A DNA stretch of 64,000 bases from Desulfobulbaceae bacterium (GTDB lineage Bacteria > Desulfobacterota > Desulfobulbia > Desulfobulbales > Desulfocapsaceae), in contig JAGXHG010000020.1 in assembly GCA_024636345.1 (NCBI GenBank), forward strand, positions 1 to 64,000, written 5' to 3'. Under the pieces are notes generated by a model. That model was not told where the DNA came from. It was given only the letters and a program-made list of their open reading frames with translations, and ran no database searches. Each line of letters begins with the position of its first letter. The stretch's first letter is position 1. Below, piece by piece: positions 25,573 to 34,613 of this stretch. The translations under genes were made by a program, and so were the position numbers.

Positions 25573-25952
25573 GAGCGGCACATATCAATTTCATTCATAT
25601 CTTGCATCAATATTTAAAATACTTTATAGTCGCAAAATGTTTTTATTAAGTTTAATTTCAGATATTATAGGGTACTTTGAAAAAGTAGCACTTCGTTGAG
25701 CAGGATGGCTTAACGATTCAAAGAGTGTAAAAATTTTACCTTAAAAATATAAACATATATTCCAAAGATAAAATTTTAAGAACGATACAGGCATTAACGA
25801 AAATAAAAATCTAAAAAAATAAACATCCTATATTTTTCAGCCTGACGCTTGTTTCCATCCCCTTGCCGTCAGGCACGCTCATCCACTATGACATCCATTA
25901 TTCCATTTTCTATGATTTGCGCAACCATTTACGCGACTCAAAGGAGGCATTT
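25573..25952. promoter_or_regulatory. AT-rich divergent promoter region pabB / CBS-nifJ
   Basis: This 380-base AT-rich gap separates divergent genes and must hold both promoters. An 8-bp inverted repeat, GCCTGACG (25840-25847) with CGTCAGGC (25867-25874), lies about 80 bases before the CBS gene and could be an operator or leader hairpin. No RNA gene or coding frame is supported. Confidence 0.35.
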
Positions 25953-26630
25953 ATGTTAATAAAAGACTGGATGGCAACCACGATTCTTACTGTGGACGCC
26001 AACACCTCGGTCATGCGGGCCACCCGAACCATGAAAGAGAACAATATCAGACGGCTGCCAGTTCTGTCCCATGGAAAACTCGCCGGCATCATCACCGACC
26101 GCGACCTGAAAGATGCATCACCATCCAGCAAGGCCGACATGGATATCCACGAGATGTACTATCTGCTCTCTGAGATGAAGGTCAAAGATGTCATGACTGG
26201 CAGCCCCATCTGCCTGAAAAAAGATGATACTCTGGAGAAGGCGGCCCTGGTCATGCTGCGCGAGAAAATCTCAGGGCTGCTGGTCGTTGATAACAACGAT
26301 CAGCTGGTAGGTCTGCTGTCGGAATCCGACGTGCTCCGAGGATTCATCCACGCCACTGGCATCCAGGACGGTGCCTATCAATTTGTCATTGACATGTCTG
26401 ACACCGGCGGCTCTGTCTCAAAGCTGATTGACATCCTGCGCCAGCACAACGCCCGCGTCCTCTCTATTCTCACCTCTTTTGACGATGCTCCCCCGGGCTT
26501 TAAACGAGTCGCGGTGCGTATCCTTCCTGAACAGGGTATTGATGCCCTTACCAGCGAGATTACGGCAATGAGCGGATACAAGATCGTGAGCCAGAGTATT
26601 GACGACCTGAGCGATCTGCCAAAAAAATAA
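25953..26630 (+). CDS. CBS-domain pair with C-terminal ACT-like domain (AcuB-like)
   Basis: 225 aa from the ATG at 25953, preceded by AAAGGAGG. Two CBS motifs are present: residues about 1-60 (MLIKDWMATTILTVDANTSV, RRLPVLSHGKLAGIITDRD) and 78-140 (KVKDVMTGSPICLKK, GLLVVDNNDQLVGLLSESD). An ACT-like region covers about 150-215. CBS pairs bind adenosine nucleotides, so the protein probably senses energy charge. It lies 63 bases before nifJ in the same direction, suggesting control of or co-expression with pyruvate oxidation. Confidence 0.85.
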   Translation: MLIKDWMATTILTVDANTSVMRATRTMKENNIRRLPVLSHGKLAGIITDRDLKDASPSSKADMDIHEMYYLLSEMKVKDVMTGSPICLKKDDTLEKAALVMLREKISGLLVVDNNDQLVGLLSESDVLRGFIHATGIQDGAYQFVIDMSDTGGSVSKLIDILRQHNARVLSILTSFDDAPPGFKRVAVRILPEQGIDALTSEITAMSGYKIVSQSIDDLSDLPKK

Positions 26631-26693
26631 TTATCAAGTTTATAAATAAACAGAAAACATTTTCTAATCAAAGTAATAAAGGAGATTCGTTTC

Positions 26694-29600
26694 ATGTCAC
26701 GAAAAATGGTCACCATCGACGGTAATCAGGCCTGCACCCATGTAGCCTATGCCACCAGCGAAGTCATCACCATCTATCCCATCACCCCATCCACCCCGAT
26801 GGCGGCTGAGGCAGATACTAAATCAGCCGGTCTGCAGGAGAACATCTGGAATTCCATCCCTGTTGTCACTCAGATGCAATCGGAGGCTGGTGTTGCCGGT
26901 TCCCTCCATGGCTCTCTGGCCACAGGTGCCCTGTGTACCACCTTTACCGCGTCCCAGGGACTGTTGTTGATGATCCCCAACATGTACAAGATTGCAGGCG
27001 AGCTGACTCCAACCGTCTTTCATGTGACCGCCCGCTCCATCGCCTGTCAGGGACTTTCCATCTTCGGCGACCATAGCGACATCAACGCCGTCCGCCAGAC
27101 CGGCTGGGGAATACTTGCTTCCCAAAACGTCCAGGAATGTATGGATATGGCCCTGATTGTCACACAAACCGCGCTCGCCTCCCGGATTCCTTTTGTCCAT
27201 TTCTTTGACGGTTTCCGTACCTCGCACGAGATCCAGAAGATTGAAGAGTTGACCCGTGAAGATATGACCGCCATGATCGATGAAGATCTGATCGTTGCCC
27301 ACCGTCAGCGCGCCCTCACTCCTGACCGCCCCACCATCCGCGGCACCGCCCAGAATCCTGATGTCTATTTTACCGGTCGTGAGACTGTCAACAAATATTA
27401 CAATGCCCTGCCCGGTATCGTTCAGGACACCATGGACAAGTTCGCCACCATCACCGGCCGCCAGTATCACCTCTTTGATTATTATGGAGATCCTGATGCC
27501 GAAGATGTCATTGTGATGATGGCCTCCGGCTGTGAGACAGTATCCGCCACCATCGACCATCTGATGGCCCAGGATAAGAGAGTTGGTATGGTCATTGTCC
27601 GCCTGTATCGTCCTTTTGACTGCAAGGCCATGGTCAACGCCCTGCCTCCTACGGTTGAGCGCATCACGGTCATGGATCGCACCAAGGAACCCGGATCCGC
27701 CGGCGAGCCACTCTACCTTGATGTCCGCACCGCAGTCGGCGAGGCCACCGAGAACAATATCGCCGCCTACCAGCCGTTGGTCCTCTCCGGTCGCTATGGT
27801 CTTGGTTCCGCCGAATTTACCCCGGCCATGGTCAAGGCTATTTTTGAAAATATGGCCTCCATGGCCCCCAAGAACCACTTCTGCGTTGGGCCCAACGATG
27901 ACGTGACCGGCTCAAGTCTGAGCTACGACAAGAGCTTCAGCATCGAGGGCAAGGACGTTGTCCGCGCCCTGTTTTACGGCCTTGGTTCCGATGGAACCGT
28001 AGGCGCCAACAAGAACAGCATCAAGATCATCGGCACCGAGACCGATAACTCAGCCCAAGGGTATTTTGTCTACGATTCCAAAAAATCAGGTTCTATCACC
28101 ACCTCCCATCTCCGTTTTGGCAAGAATCCGATTGTGGCGCCCTATCTCATCAACAAGGCCAATTTCATCGCCTGCCACAACGAAAACTTTCTCGACCAGT
28201 ATGACATGCTCCGCAATCTGGAAGAAGGCGGCACCTTCCTCCTGACCACCCATTTCAACGCCAAACAGATCTGGGCTGAGCTGCCGAACAAAGTACAGAA
28301 GGACCTGATCCAGAAAAAAGCCAAATTCTACATCATCGACGCCATCGCCCTCGGCCAGGCCCTGGGCTTGGGTGCCCGCATCAACATGATCATGCAGACC
28401 GCCTTCTTCCTGATTTCAGGCATTCTCTCCAAAGATGATGCAATTGCCGCCATCAAGAACGCCATCAAAAAGACCTATGGCAAGAAAGGAAACAAGGTCG
28501 TGGAGATGAACTACAGCGCCGTCGATGCCGCCGTAAAGAATATCGTTGAGGTAAAACTGGGTAAATCCACCAGTGGCCATGATGTGCCACCGACTGTTCC
28601 TGAGCACGCACCTGACTTTGTCAAGGAAGTCACTGCCATTATGATTGAAGGGAGGGGCGACGAAGTCAAGGTTTCCCAGATGCCGGATGATGGCACCTGG
28701 CCCACCGGAACCACCCAGTACGAGAAACGAAATATCGGAGTTCAGGTCGCTGAATGGATCCCTGAAAACTGCATCCAGTGCGGCAGATGTTCTCTCGTCT
28801 GCCCCCATGCCGCCATCCGGATAAAGGTCGCTTCTGACCTGAAAAAAGCACCCAAGGCCTTCAAATCTGCTGATGCCGTGGGCAAGCAGTTCACCGGGAA
28901 GAAATTTGTGGTCCAGGTCTTCACCGAAGACTGTTGCGCCTGCACTCAGTGCGTTTCTGTCTGCCCGGCTAAGACCAAGGCCCTGCAGATGACTCCCAAC
29001 ACTGATGAAATCCGCAAGACCGAGACCAAGAATGTGGAATACTTCCTTTCTCTGCCCGAGGTCAATGCAGCCGAGATTGATCCCTCCACCATCAAGGGCA
29101 GTCAGTTATGTCGTCCGCTCTTCGAGTTTTCAGGCGCCTGTGCCGGATGTGGAGAGACCCCGTATATAAAACTGGTTACCCAGATGTTTGGCGACCGGAT
29201 GCTCGTTGCCAACGCCACTGGTTGTTCCTCCATTTACGGCGGCAACCTGCCCACTACCCCTTACTGCAAACGCGCAGACGGACGTGGACCTGCCTGGGCC
29301 AACTCCCTCTTTGAGGATAATGCCGAGTTTGGTCTGGGTATGCGTGCCTCGGTAAACAAGCTTGGTGCTCAGGCAGTCGAGCTGGTGAATCAGGCCGTTG
29401 CCGCAAAACTGATCACCAAGAAGATGGCCGATGAGATCCTGGGTGCTGACCAGAAATCACAGACCGCCATTGAGCAGCAGCGGGAGCGTGTGGCCCAGCT
29501 GAAGAGTAAGCTTACAGGCAGCAAGGATGTTATTGCTAAACGCCTCCTGCCAGTGGCCGATTACCTGGTGAAAAAATCCGTATGGATCTTTGGCGGTGAT

Positions 29601-30230
29601 GGCTGGGCCTACGACATCGGCTACGGTGGTCTTGATCATGTCCTTGCCTCCGGTGAGAATGTGAACGTCATGATCATGGACACCGAGGTCTACTCCAACA
29701 CCGGCGGCCAGATGTCAAAATCCACCCCACGCGCTGCTACCGCTCAGTTTGCGGCAAGCGGCAAGAAAATGCCTAAGAAGGATATCGGCATGATCTTCTC
29801 CACCTATGGCAATGTTTATATTGCCAAGGTGAGCATGGGCGGTAACCCCATTCAGGTTGCCAAGGCCATTGCCGAGGCCGAGGCCTATGATGGTCCGTCA
29901 CTCATCATCGCCTACGCTCACTGCATCAACCATGGCATCAACATGACCAAGGGTCTGGATCAGCAGAAGAAGGCGGTTGAATGCGGTCACTGGCCACTGT
30001 ACCGCTTCAACCCTGACTTGGAGGCTGAGGGCAAGAATCCGCTGACCATCGACTCCAAGGAGCCCACCATTACCTTTGAGGAATACGCCATGGCTGAAAA
30101 CCGCTACCGTATGCTCAAGATGATGAATCCTGACCATGCCCAAGAGCTCATGGACTTGTCCCAGAAGGATGTGACCAAGTCCTGGAAATTCCTGGTAGCG
30201 CGGGCAGCGTCTCTTGAACCAGAAAAATAA
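26694..30230 (+). CDS. nifJ: pyruvate:ferredoxin (flavodoxin) oxidoreductase
   Basis: 1178 aa, the normal length of the single-chain enzyme. In order: pyrimidine-binding domain with YPITPSTPMAAEAD, transketolase-C-like domain with MDRTKEPGSAGEPLYLDV, the gamma-type domain with GLGSDGTVGANKNSIKIIG, an EKR linker, a two-[4Fe-4S] ferredoxin domain with CIQCGRCSLVCPHA and CCACTQCVSVCPAK, then GACAGCGETPYIKL for the proximal cluster and the TPP domain with GGDGWAYDIGYGGLDHV and EVYSNTGGQMSKSTPRAA. It oxidises pyruvate with CoA to acetyl-CoA and CO2, reducing ferredoxin: an anaerobic energy and carbon hub. AAGGAGATT precedes the ATG. Confidence 0.98.
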   Translation: MSRKMVTIDGNQACTHVAYATSEVITIYPITPSTPMAAEADTKSAGLQENIWNSIPVVTQMQSEAGVAGSLHGSLATGALCTTFTASQGLLLMIPNMYKIAGELTPTVFHVTARSIACQGLSIFGDHSDINAVRQTGWGILASQNVQECMDMALIVTQTALASRIPFVHFFDGFRTSHEIQKIEELTREDMTAMIDEDLIVAHRQRALTPDRPTIRGTAQNPDVYFTGRETVNKYYNALPGIVQDTMDKFATITGRQYHLFDYYGDPDAEDVIVMMASGCETVSATIDHLMAQDKRVGMVIVRLYRPFDCKAMVNALPPTVERITVMDRTKEPGSAGEPLYLDVRTAVGEATENNIAAYQPLVLSGRYGLGSAEFTPAMVKAIFENMASMAPKNHFCVGPNDDVTGSSLSYDKSFSIEGKDVVRALFYGLGSDGTVGANKNSIKIIGTETDNSAQGYFVYDSKKSGSITTSHLRFGKNPIVAPYLINKANFIACHNENFLDQYDMLRNLEEGGTFLLTTHFNAKQIWAELPNKVQKDLIQKKAKFYIIDAIALGQALGLGARINMIMQTAFFLISGILSKDDAIAAIKNAIKKTYGKKGNKVVEMNYSAVDAAVKNIVEVKLGKSTSGHDVPPTVPEHAPDFVKEVTAIMIEGRGDEVKVSQMPDDGTWPTGTTQYEKRNIGVQVAEWIPENCIQCGRCSLVCPHAAIRIKVASDLKKAPKAFKSADAVGKQFTGKKFVVQVFTEDCCACTQCVSVCPAKTKALQMTPNTDEIRKTETKNVEYFLSLPEVNAAEIDPSTIKGSQLCRPLFEFSGACAGCGETPYIKLVTQMFGDRMLVANATGCSSIYGGNLPTTPYCKRADGRGPAWANSLFEDNAEFGLGMRASVNKLGAQAVELVNQAVAAKLITKKMADEILGADQKSQTAIEQQRERVAQLKSKLTGSKDVIAKRLLPVADYLVKKSVWIFGGDGWAYDIGYGGLDHVLASGENVNVMIMDTEVYSNTGGQMSKSTPRAATAQFAASGKKMPKKDIGMIFSTYGNVYIAKVSMGGNPIQVAKAIAEAEAYDGPSLIIAYAHCINHGINMTKGLDQQKKAVECGHWPLYRFNPDLEAEGKNPLTIDSKEPTITFEEYAMAENRYRMLKMMNPDHAQELMDLSQKDVTKSWKFLVARAASLEPEK

Positions 30231-30244
30231 AACCTTACCATCCT

Positions 30245-30276
30245 CTTGTGCCTGTTCCTCGAGGAACAGGCACAAG
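30245..30276. repeat. perfect 16-bp palindrome after nifJ
   Basis: CTTGTGCCTGTTCCTC at 30245-30260 is followed without a spacer by its exact inverse to 30276. It lies 14 bases after the nifJ stop and just before the terminator. It could be an RNA stem protecting the long nifJ mRNA or a dimeric protein site. Confidence 0.6.
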
Positions 30277-30294
30277 CCCATCTACCGCAAAACA

Positions 30295-30339
30295 AAAAAG
30301 GGTGTTTCGGAAATAACTTTCCGAAACACCCTTTTTTTT
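30295..30339. terminator. bidirectional intrinsic terminator
   Basis: A 14-bp stem (30300-30313 with 30318-30331) with a TAAC loop, preceded by A's and followed by eight T's. It ends nifJ on the plus strand and can serve the convergent YkgJ-family gene on the minus strand. Confidence 0.88.
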
Positions 30340-30413
30340 ATCGAGTTTCTGACTAGGCCTATACAGCTAACCCCCTACAGACTATCCACCTCTGAGCAGA
30401 CCTCTTACGGTCC

Positions 30414-31358
30414 TCAGCTCTTTCCTTCCATCTCTCGCTGCTGTTTCATCTTCTCATACTCCTGAACCGATTCAATAACGGATTCATCCTGCCGCTGCTT
30501 AATCTCCCCGACCTTGGCCTGGATCTTGTCCTCTCGTATCTTCAAGCCCTGGGCACCAAACAAGGTTGCAGCCAGATACTTGAAAGAGAAGAGCATGAGT
30601 TCCACATCATCTTCCTTAATCTTGGCAACTGTCTCATCATCAACAATAAAGGTATCGAGGAATGAGCTTTCAAAGACAAAGGTCCGGAAATGATCAAGAT
30701 CGGTTGAGGCCATAAAGAACATACGTTTGGCCTGCTCCGAGAGAGTGGCCTGATGACCGAATGATTTACGGCGCATGACCAGACGCAGCCACTCCTTGTT
30801 CATCTCGTCACGCACATCAACGCCCTGATCAGCACGCCATTCACGGACCGTCCACTCTTTATCTTCTTCAAAGCCTTTACAGTGTTCTTCTTTGACTATA
30901 AAGAAAAATTTCTCTTCATCGTTCTGATCACCGTCCTTGCTCTTATTATCACCACCCTCGTGGAAATCAGCCATACCCACAGGATAATAACGACAGGCAG
31001 AAGGACGATCACTATAGACAGTACATCCCTCTGGAGTCACAAAAGGACATTTCTGATCATCTTCACGCAGCTTGATGGCCACACCGGGCATATCGGTCTG
31101 CTCAAGATAGACAGGAGTCGCATACTGATGCAGAAACTCATGGGCTGCCATATTCAGCCGTTTTTTCAATTGCAGGATATCATAAGGAGTCAGAATGATC
31201 TTAATCCCACCGCAACAGGCGGTAAAACATTTCACACCGGGATGACAGCGAAACTTGATCTTGCTGTCCAGGGTCAGTTTCCGGGGAAGGATATTGGATG
31301 GATTTGTTGCTTTGCCAAAGAGAATATTCTCTTTGGCAGACATATTTTGTTCAGTCAT
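30414..31358 (-). CDS. YkgJ-family cysteine-cluster protein
   Basis: 314 aa. The N-terminal 130 residues carry the family cysteines: KFRCHPGVKCFTACCGGIKI, then CPFVTPEGCTVYSDRPSACR and a YPVG turn, expected to bind zinc or an Fe-S centre. The C-terminal half is helical and charged, ending in a Lys/Glu/Gln-rich stretch. Members are annotated as zinc/iron-chelating proteins without a proven reaction. The ATG at 31358 has AAGGTGATA upstream. Confidence 0.82.
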   Translation of the reverse strand: MTEQNMSAKENILFGKATNPSNILPRKLTLDSKIKFRCHPGVKCFTACCGGIKIILTPYDILQLKKRLNMAAHEFLHQYATPVYLEQTDMPGVAIKLREDDQKCPFVTPEGCTVYSDRPSACRYYPVGMADFHEGGDNKSKDGDQNDEEKFFFIVKEEHCKGFEEDKEWTVREWRADQGVDVRDEMNKEWLRLVMRRKSFGHQATLSEQAKRMFFMASTDLDHFRTFVFESSFLDTFIVDDETVAKIKEDDVELMLFSFKYLAATLFGAQGLKIREDKIQAKVGEIKQRQDESVIESVQEYEKMKQQREMEGKS

Positions 31359-31672
31359 ATTATCACCTTATATCAAATAGTAATTACCGCACCATGCAAG
31401 AGCGGAGAAAGTTCCTCTACAGAATTTAATATAGTAAACATATACTCTTTCACTGTCAAACCTATTTCATACCAGTCAATCCAATGATTCCTGTACCTAT
31501 TTCGATTGCTCTTCCTTTTTCTCTTTTTTTGCAGGATATGAACGGACAAGGGGTACGCTCTTCTCATACCCCTTGCAGTTTACTATAAAAATCCTTATAG
31601 TCGCTTGTAGTTGAACTGTTTCACTAACATTAAATAAGCCATCACCTTAATTTAGCAACAAAGGTATATTCA
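31359..31672. other. intergenic gap with one hairpin
   Basis: A 314-base AT-rich gap between divergent genes. A 9-bp inverted repeat, CAAGGGGTA (31547-31555) with TACCCCTTG (31567-31575), is the only structure I can support. No coding frame with a ribosome site is seen. Confidence 0.35.
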
Positions 31673-31867
31673 ATGAAGATTTTTAGTCGACCCATCAATT
31701 ATGCAAAGGTTCAAACCCTGATCTACCATTTACCGGATGGACCTGCCTTATCCCTGAACATAGGCGGAATCGGTGAATTTCTTGATCTGGAACTGGATAT
31801 TGGTCATGTCTGTGACACTTCAGAGATTGATGGCATTGTCCATTTTTTCCCCAAGGGAAATGCCTGA
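31673..31867 (+). CDS. small conserved hypothetical protein
   Basis: 64 aa, beginning MKIFSRPINYAKVQTLIYHL and ending IVHFFPKGNA. It appears to be a small mixed alpha/beta protein with no signal peptide or membrane segment. AAAGG lies about nine bases before the ATG. It is 21 bases upstream of the PHP phosphatase gene and probably co-transcribed. No function can be given. Confidence 0.55.
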   Translation: MKIFSRPINYAKVQTLIYHLPDGPALSLNIGGIGEFLDLELDIGHVCDTSEIDGIVHFFPKGNA

Positions 31868-31888
31868 GCACCCTTTCAGCCCCTTCTG

Positions 31889-32695
31889 ATGTCACCCAAC
31901 TCCTTGATTAATCTCCATTTCGATGGTCACATGCATACGCGATACTGCCATCATGCCACCGGCAGCATGGAAGAGTATGTGCTGTCAGCAATCGAAAAAG
32001 GACTTGACCATATTGTCTTCCTTGAACATATGGAAGTAAGCGGTGTGAACTACTTTGAAACGACCTGGTTGACTGACAAGGATTTTGATGACTACTTTGA
32101 AGAGGGAGAGAGACTACAGGAAAGGTATGGAGACCAACTGGACATCGGCCTGGGCGTAGAGGTTGGGTATAATACCGCGCAGCAACAAGAGCTTCAGGAT
32201 CGGCTGCAAAGACGATCCTGGGATCAAATAGGAATTTCCTACCACTTTATGCCTGTCCCCGGTCAATCTTTTGACTTGAACTTGGTCAGCAGAAAGGCAA
32301 AAAACGTCCTGGCCATTGCTGAAACAGGCCGTGAGAGTATTCTGAACAACTACTTCGATACCCTGATGGAAGCAGTACGCATCCTTCCCGGCACTGTACT
32401 CTGTCATCTGGACGCCGCCCTCCGCTTTCAACCCGGACTTCAACTCACGCAAGGCCACTGGCAAAAAATCGAGGAACTGCTTGACACCGTCAAGGAACAG
32501 AATATGGCCCTTGAGATTAACACCTCAGGATTTGCTATCCGCGGAACACCTTTCCCGGCCCCAGCTATTATCCAGATGGCCATAAGCAGGAAAATCCCAC
32601 TGATTGCCGGATCAGATGCCCACCGACCCGAGGATGTGGGCAGAGACTTCCACAAACTTCCTGAACTGCTGGACCAGCTTTCAACGCTCAAATAA
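31889..32695 (+). CDS. PHP-domain phosphoesterase, histidinol-phosphatase-like
   Basis: 268 aa. PHP motifs: HFDGHMHTRYCHHATGSM (motif I), VFLEHMEVSG (II), a Glu in LGVEVGYN and HLDAALRF (III), and GSDAHRPEDVG (IV). These bind a trinuclear metal centre. HisJ/HisK-type members hydrolyse L-histidinol phosphate; other members act on different phosphate esters, so substrate is probable rather than shown. No other his genes are nearby. The 3' end overlaps the convergent HEAT-REC gene by 8 bases. Confidence 0.85.
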   Translation: MSPNSLINLHFDGHMHTRYCHHATGSMEEYVLSAIEKGLDHIVFLEHMEVSGVNYFETTWLTDKDFDDYFEEGERLQERYGDQLDIGLGVEVGYNTAQQQELQDRLQRRSWDQIGISYHFMPVPGQSFDLNLVSRKAKNVLAIAETGRESILNNYFDTLMEAVRILPGTVLCHLDAALRFQPGLQLTQGHWQKIEELLDTVKEQNMALEINTSGFAIRGTPFPAPAIIQMAISRKIPLIAGSDAHRPEDVGRDFHKLPELLDQLSTLK

Positions 32696-34304
32696 ACTCG
32701 GCCATGGCCGCTTTCAATGATGCCGCATTAAATGGCTTCTGAATAATCTTGTTCACCCCGGCAGCCATGGCTGCCTTATTATCCTGAACCTCATTCTGAG
32801 TGGTAACCATAATCACCGGCAATTCTGTGGCAGAATATTTTTGCCGTATCTTTTCCGTCAGGCCTACCCCGGTTATCTCCGGCATATTCAGATCCGTCAG
32901 GACCATGGCTGGTTTCTCTTTCGCCAACCACTCAAGGGCTGAGGCCGGAAACTCAAACAACACGGGATCATACCCAAGTTCATGCAGGGTAGCCTTATAA
33001 ATATTAAGAATCATCCGTGAGTCATCCACTGCCACCACTTTCAATTTAACCGATACATCTTCAGTGCCAACCAGTTTTCTGGCAAAATCATCCATGCCGG
33101 CATTCTTCAACAAATCGTGATAATGTTGACGAATATCTTTATGGGCATGAGGCAGATAGATCATAGCCATTTCCTGAAAATACGGCTCATCGGCAAGACT
33201 CATGAAAATCTTGTCAACCTGGCCATTGACGATAATCTTGGTGATGTGGTGAGCATCATCATCTTTTTCCATCAACAGGTTTTTAATACCAGCCATCAGG
33301 ATATCAGAGTAATTACGTTCTATGGCCCGGGCAGCCGCGATACAGACATGATCTTCCTTATCCGTCAGCCCTGCGGTCAAGGTGTAAGCCCCCTTTCGCA
33401 AAGGCAGAAGGGCCAGCGTCTCATAGGCCGCAAAACGCACATTGGCACTCTTGGGGTCACGTCCCAGTAACTTTCTGATCGGCATGATTGCCGATTCATC
33501 TCCGATATCACCCAAGACATTCAAGGTGTGAATCTGAAAGTCCGGATCTTCATGTAAAAGATTCTCTATAAGATTGGGAACAGCCTTCGCGCCAATACGT
33601 ACAATCTCCTGTTTCGCATAGGTCCGCATGTGGGCATAATGAGAACGCAGGGTTTCATTCAATTTCTCCAGCGACACCTGATCCTGGACATCGGCAAAGA
33701 TGGAGAGAATCATAAAATCAAGTTCATTATCCGTCCCCATCCTCTCAGCCAGCCTATGCATGGCTGTCGGCGTTCCAACCTGACCTAGCGCCTGAACTGC
33801 GGCGATAATCAGCTCTCGATTGGCGGCATAGAGATAATCAGTCAGGAGATTAATGGCCTCTGGATCACCTATCAGACCCAGGGTATCAAGAATAAGTTTT
33901 ATCTCCGACTCATCCTCAGAGCCTGCTACCAGCTGCATCAGGGCACCTGTTGTATCATCGGAGCGAAGCTCGCCCGCTATCTGAATCAGATACTGTTTCC
34001 CTTTGATCTTAGGATTTATCAAAAAGTCACTCAACAATTCCGGATAGGCCAGGAGTTGAGAGATCAGTGTCTCTTTGACAATCGGAAGCTCAGCGGCCAG
34101 CACGGGATAATCAGTAAGGATATAGAGAAGTTGAGGGATACAAAACGACACTTCACCGCGAGTCAGTTCATATATCAATCGATTCTGGGTTTTTTTATCG
34201 ACATCTCCCAGATGGGAAAGAACCAGCTGCGTTTTCATGGCATCGCCGGTTTTTATATTATCCTGTATCTCTTCAATCATATGCTGGGGATTTAAATCAG
34301 CCAT
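32688..34304 (-). CDS. HEAT-repeat protein with C-terminal receiver domain
   Basis: 538 aa from the ATG at 34304, with AGGA six bases upstream; a TTG five codons earlier is less likely. Residues 1-400 are helical pairs of HEAT type (LILDTLGLIGDPEAINLLTD, IIAAVQALGQVGTPTAMHRL, LNVLGDIGDESAIMPIRKLL). The last 125 residues are a receiver domain: VVAVDDSRMIL, phospho-acceptor MVLTDLNMPEITG, VMVTTQN and IIQKPFN. There is no output domain other than the HEAT scaffold, so phosphorylation probably changes a protein-protein contact. No kinase is adjacent. Confidence 0.88.
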   Translation of the reverse strand: MADLNPQHMIEEIQDNIKTGDAMKTQLVLSHLGDVDKKTQNRLIYELTRGEVSFCIPQLLYILTDYPVLAAELPIVKETLISQLLAYPELLSDFLINPKIKGKQYLIQIAGELRSDDTTGALMQLVAGSEDESEIKLILDTLGLIGDPEAINLLTDYLYAANRELIIAAVQALGQVGTPTAMHRLAERMGTDNELDFMILSIFADVQDQVSLEKLNETLRSHYAHMRTYAKQEIVRIGAKAVPNLIENLLHEDPDFQIHTLNVLGDIGDESAIMPIRKLLGRDPKSANVRFAAYETLALLPLRKGAYTLTAGLTDKEDHVCIAAARAIERNYSDILMAGIKNLLMEKDDDAHHITKIIVNGQVDKIFMSLADEPYFQEMAMIYLPHAHKDIRQHYHDLLKNAGMDDFARKLVGTEDVSVKLKVVAVDDSRMILNIYKATLHELGYDPVLFEFPASALEWLAKEKPAMVLTDLNMPEITGVGLTEKIRQKYSATELPVIMVTTQNEVQDNKAAMAAGVNKIIQKPFNAASLKAAMAEFI

Positions 34305-34533
34305 ATCACATCCTGCCAAATATTATTGGTTAATAATGGATATCTTACAGTTACACAAAAACTGAAACGATACTGCCCGACAAACCATTTCATCGTGGAA
34401 TTAAACTTCTCGTCAACAAACATGTAGAAAGCAGTATATATCACAAGAGGACAATACTTGTCCATAGAACCAGAATAAAATTATCCTCTAGCCTGTCTTC
34501 GGTTTAGGAAAAAGGTTTCCGGCGGCCTTAATA

Positions 34534-34573
34534 CAGGGTGAGAAGGGATGATTTATCATCCCTTCTCACCCTG
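34534..34573. terminator. perfect 19-bp hairpin before the disulfide reductase end
   Basis: CAGGGTGAGAAGGGATGAT (34534-34552) pairs exactly with 34555-34573 around TT. It lies 41 bases beyond the stop of the minus-strand reductase gene. There is no T-tract, so it may be a processed stem or dyad site rather than a classical terminator. The rest of the 34305-34613 gap shows nothing else. Confidence 0.45.
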
Positions 34574-34613
34574 TCCACCAGATTTCACACATGATAAATC
34601 ATAAGAAAACACC

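Noticed and set aside
26823-27878. A 351-codon open frame antisense to nifJ
   Set aside because: It is a shadow caused by codon bias of nifJ, with no ribosome site and a low-complexity product; nifJ itself is certain.
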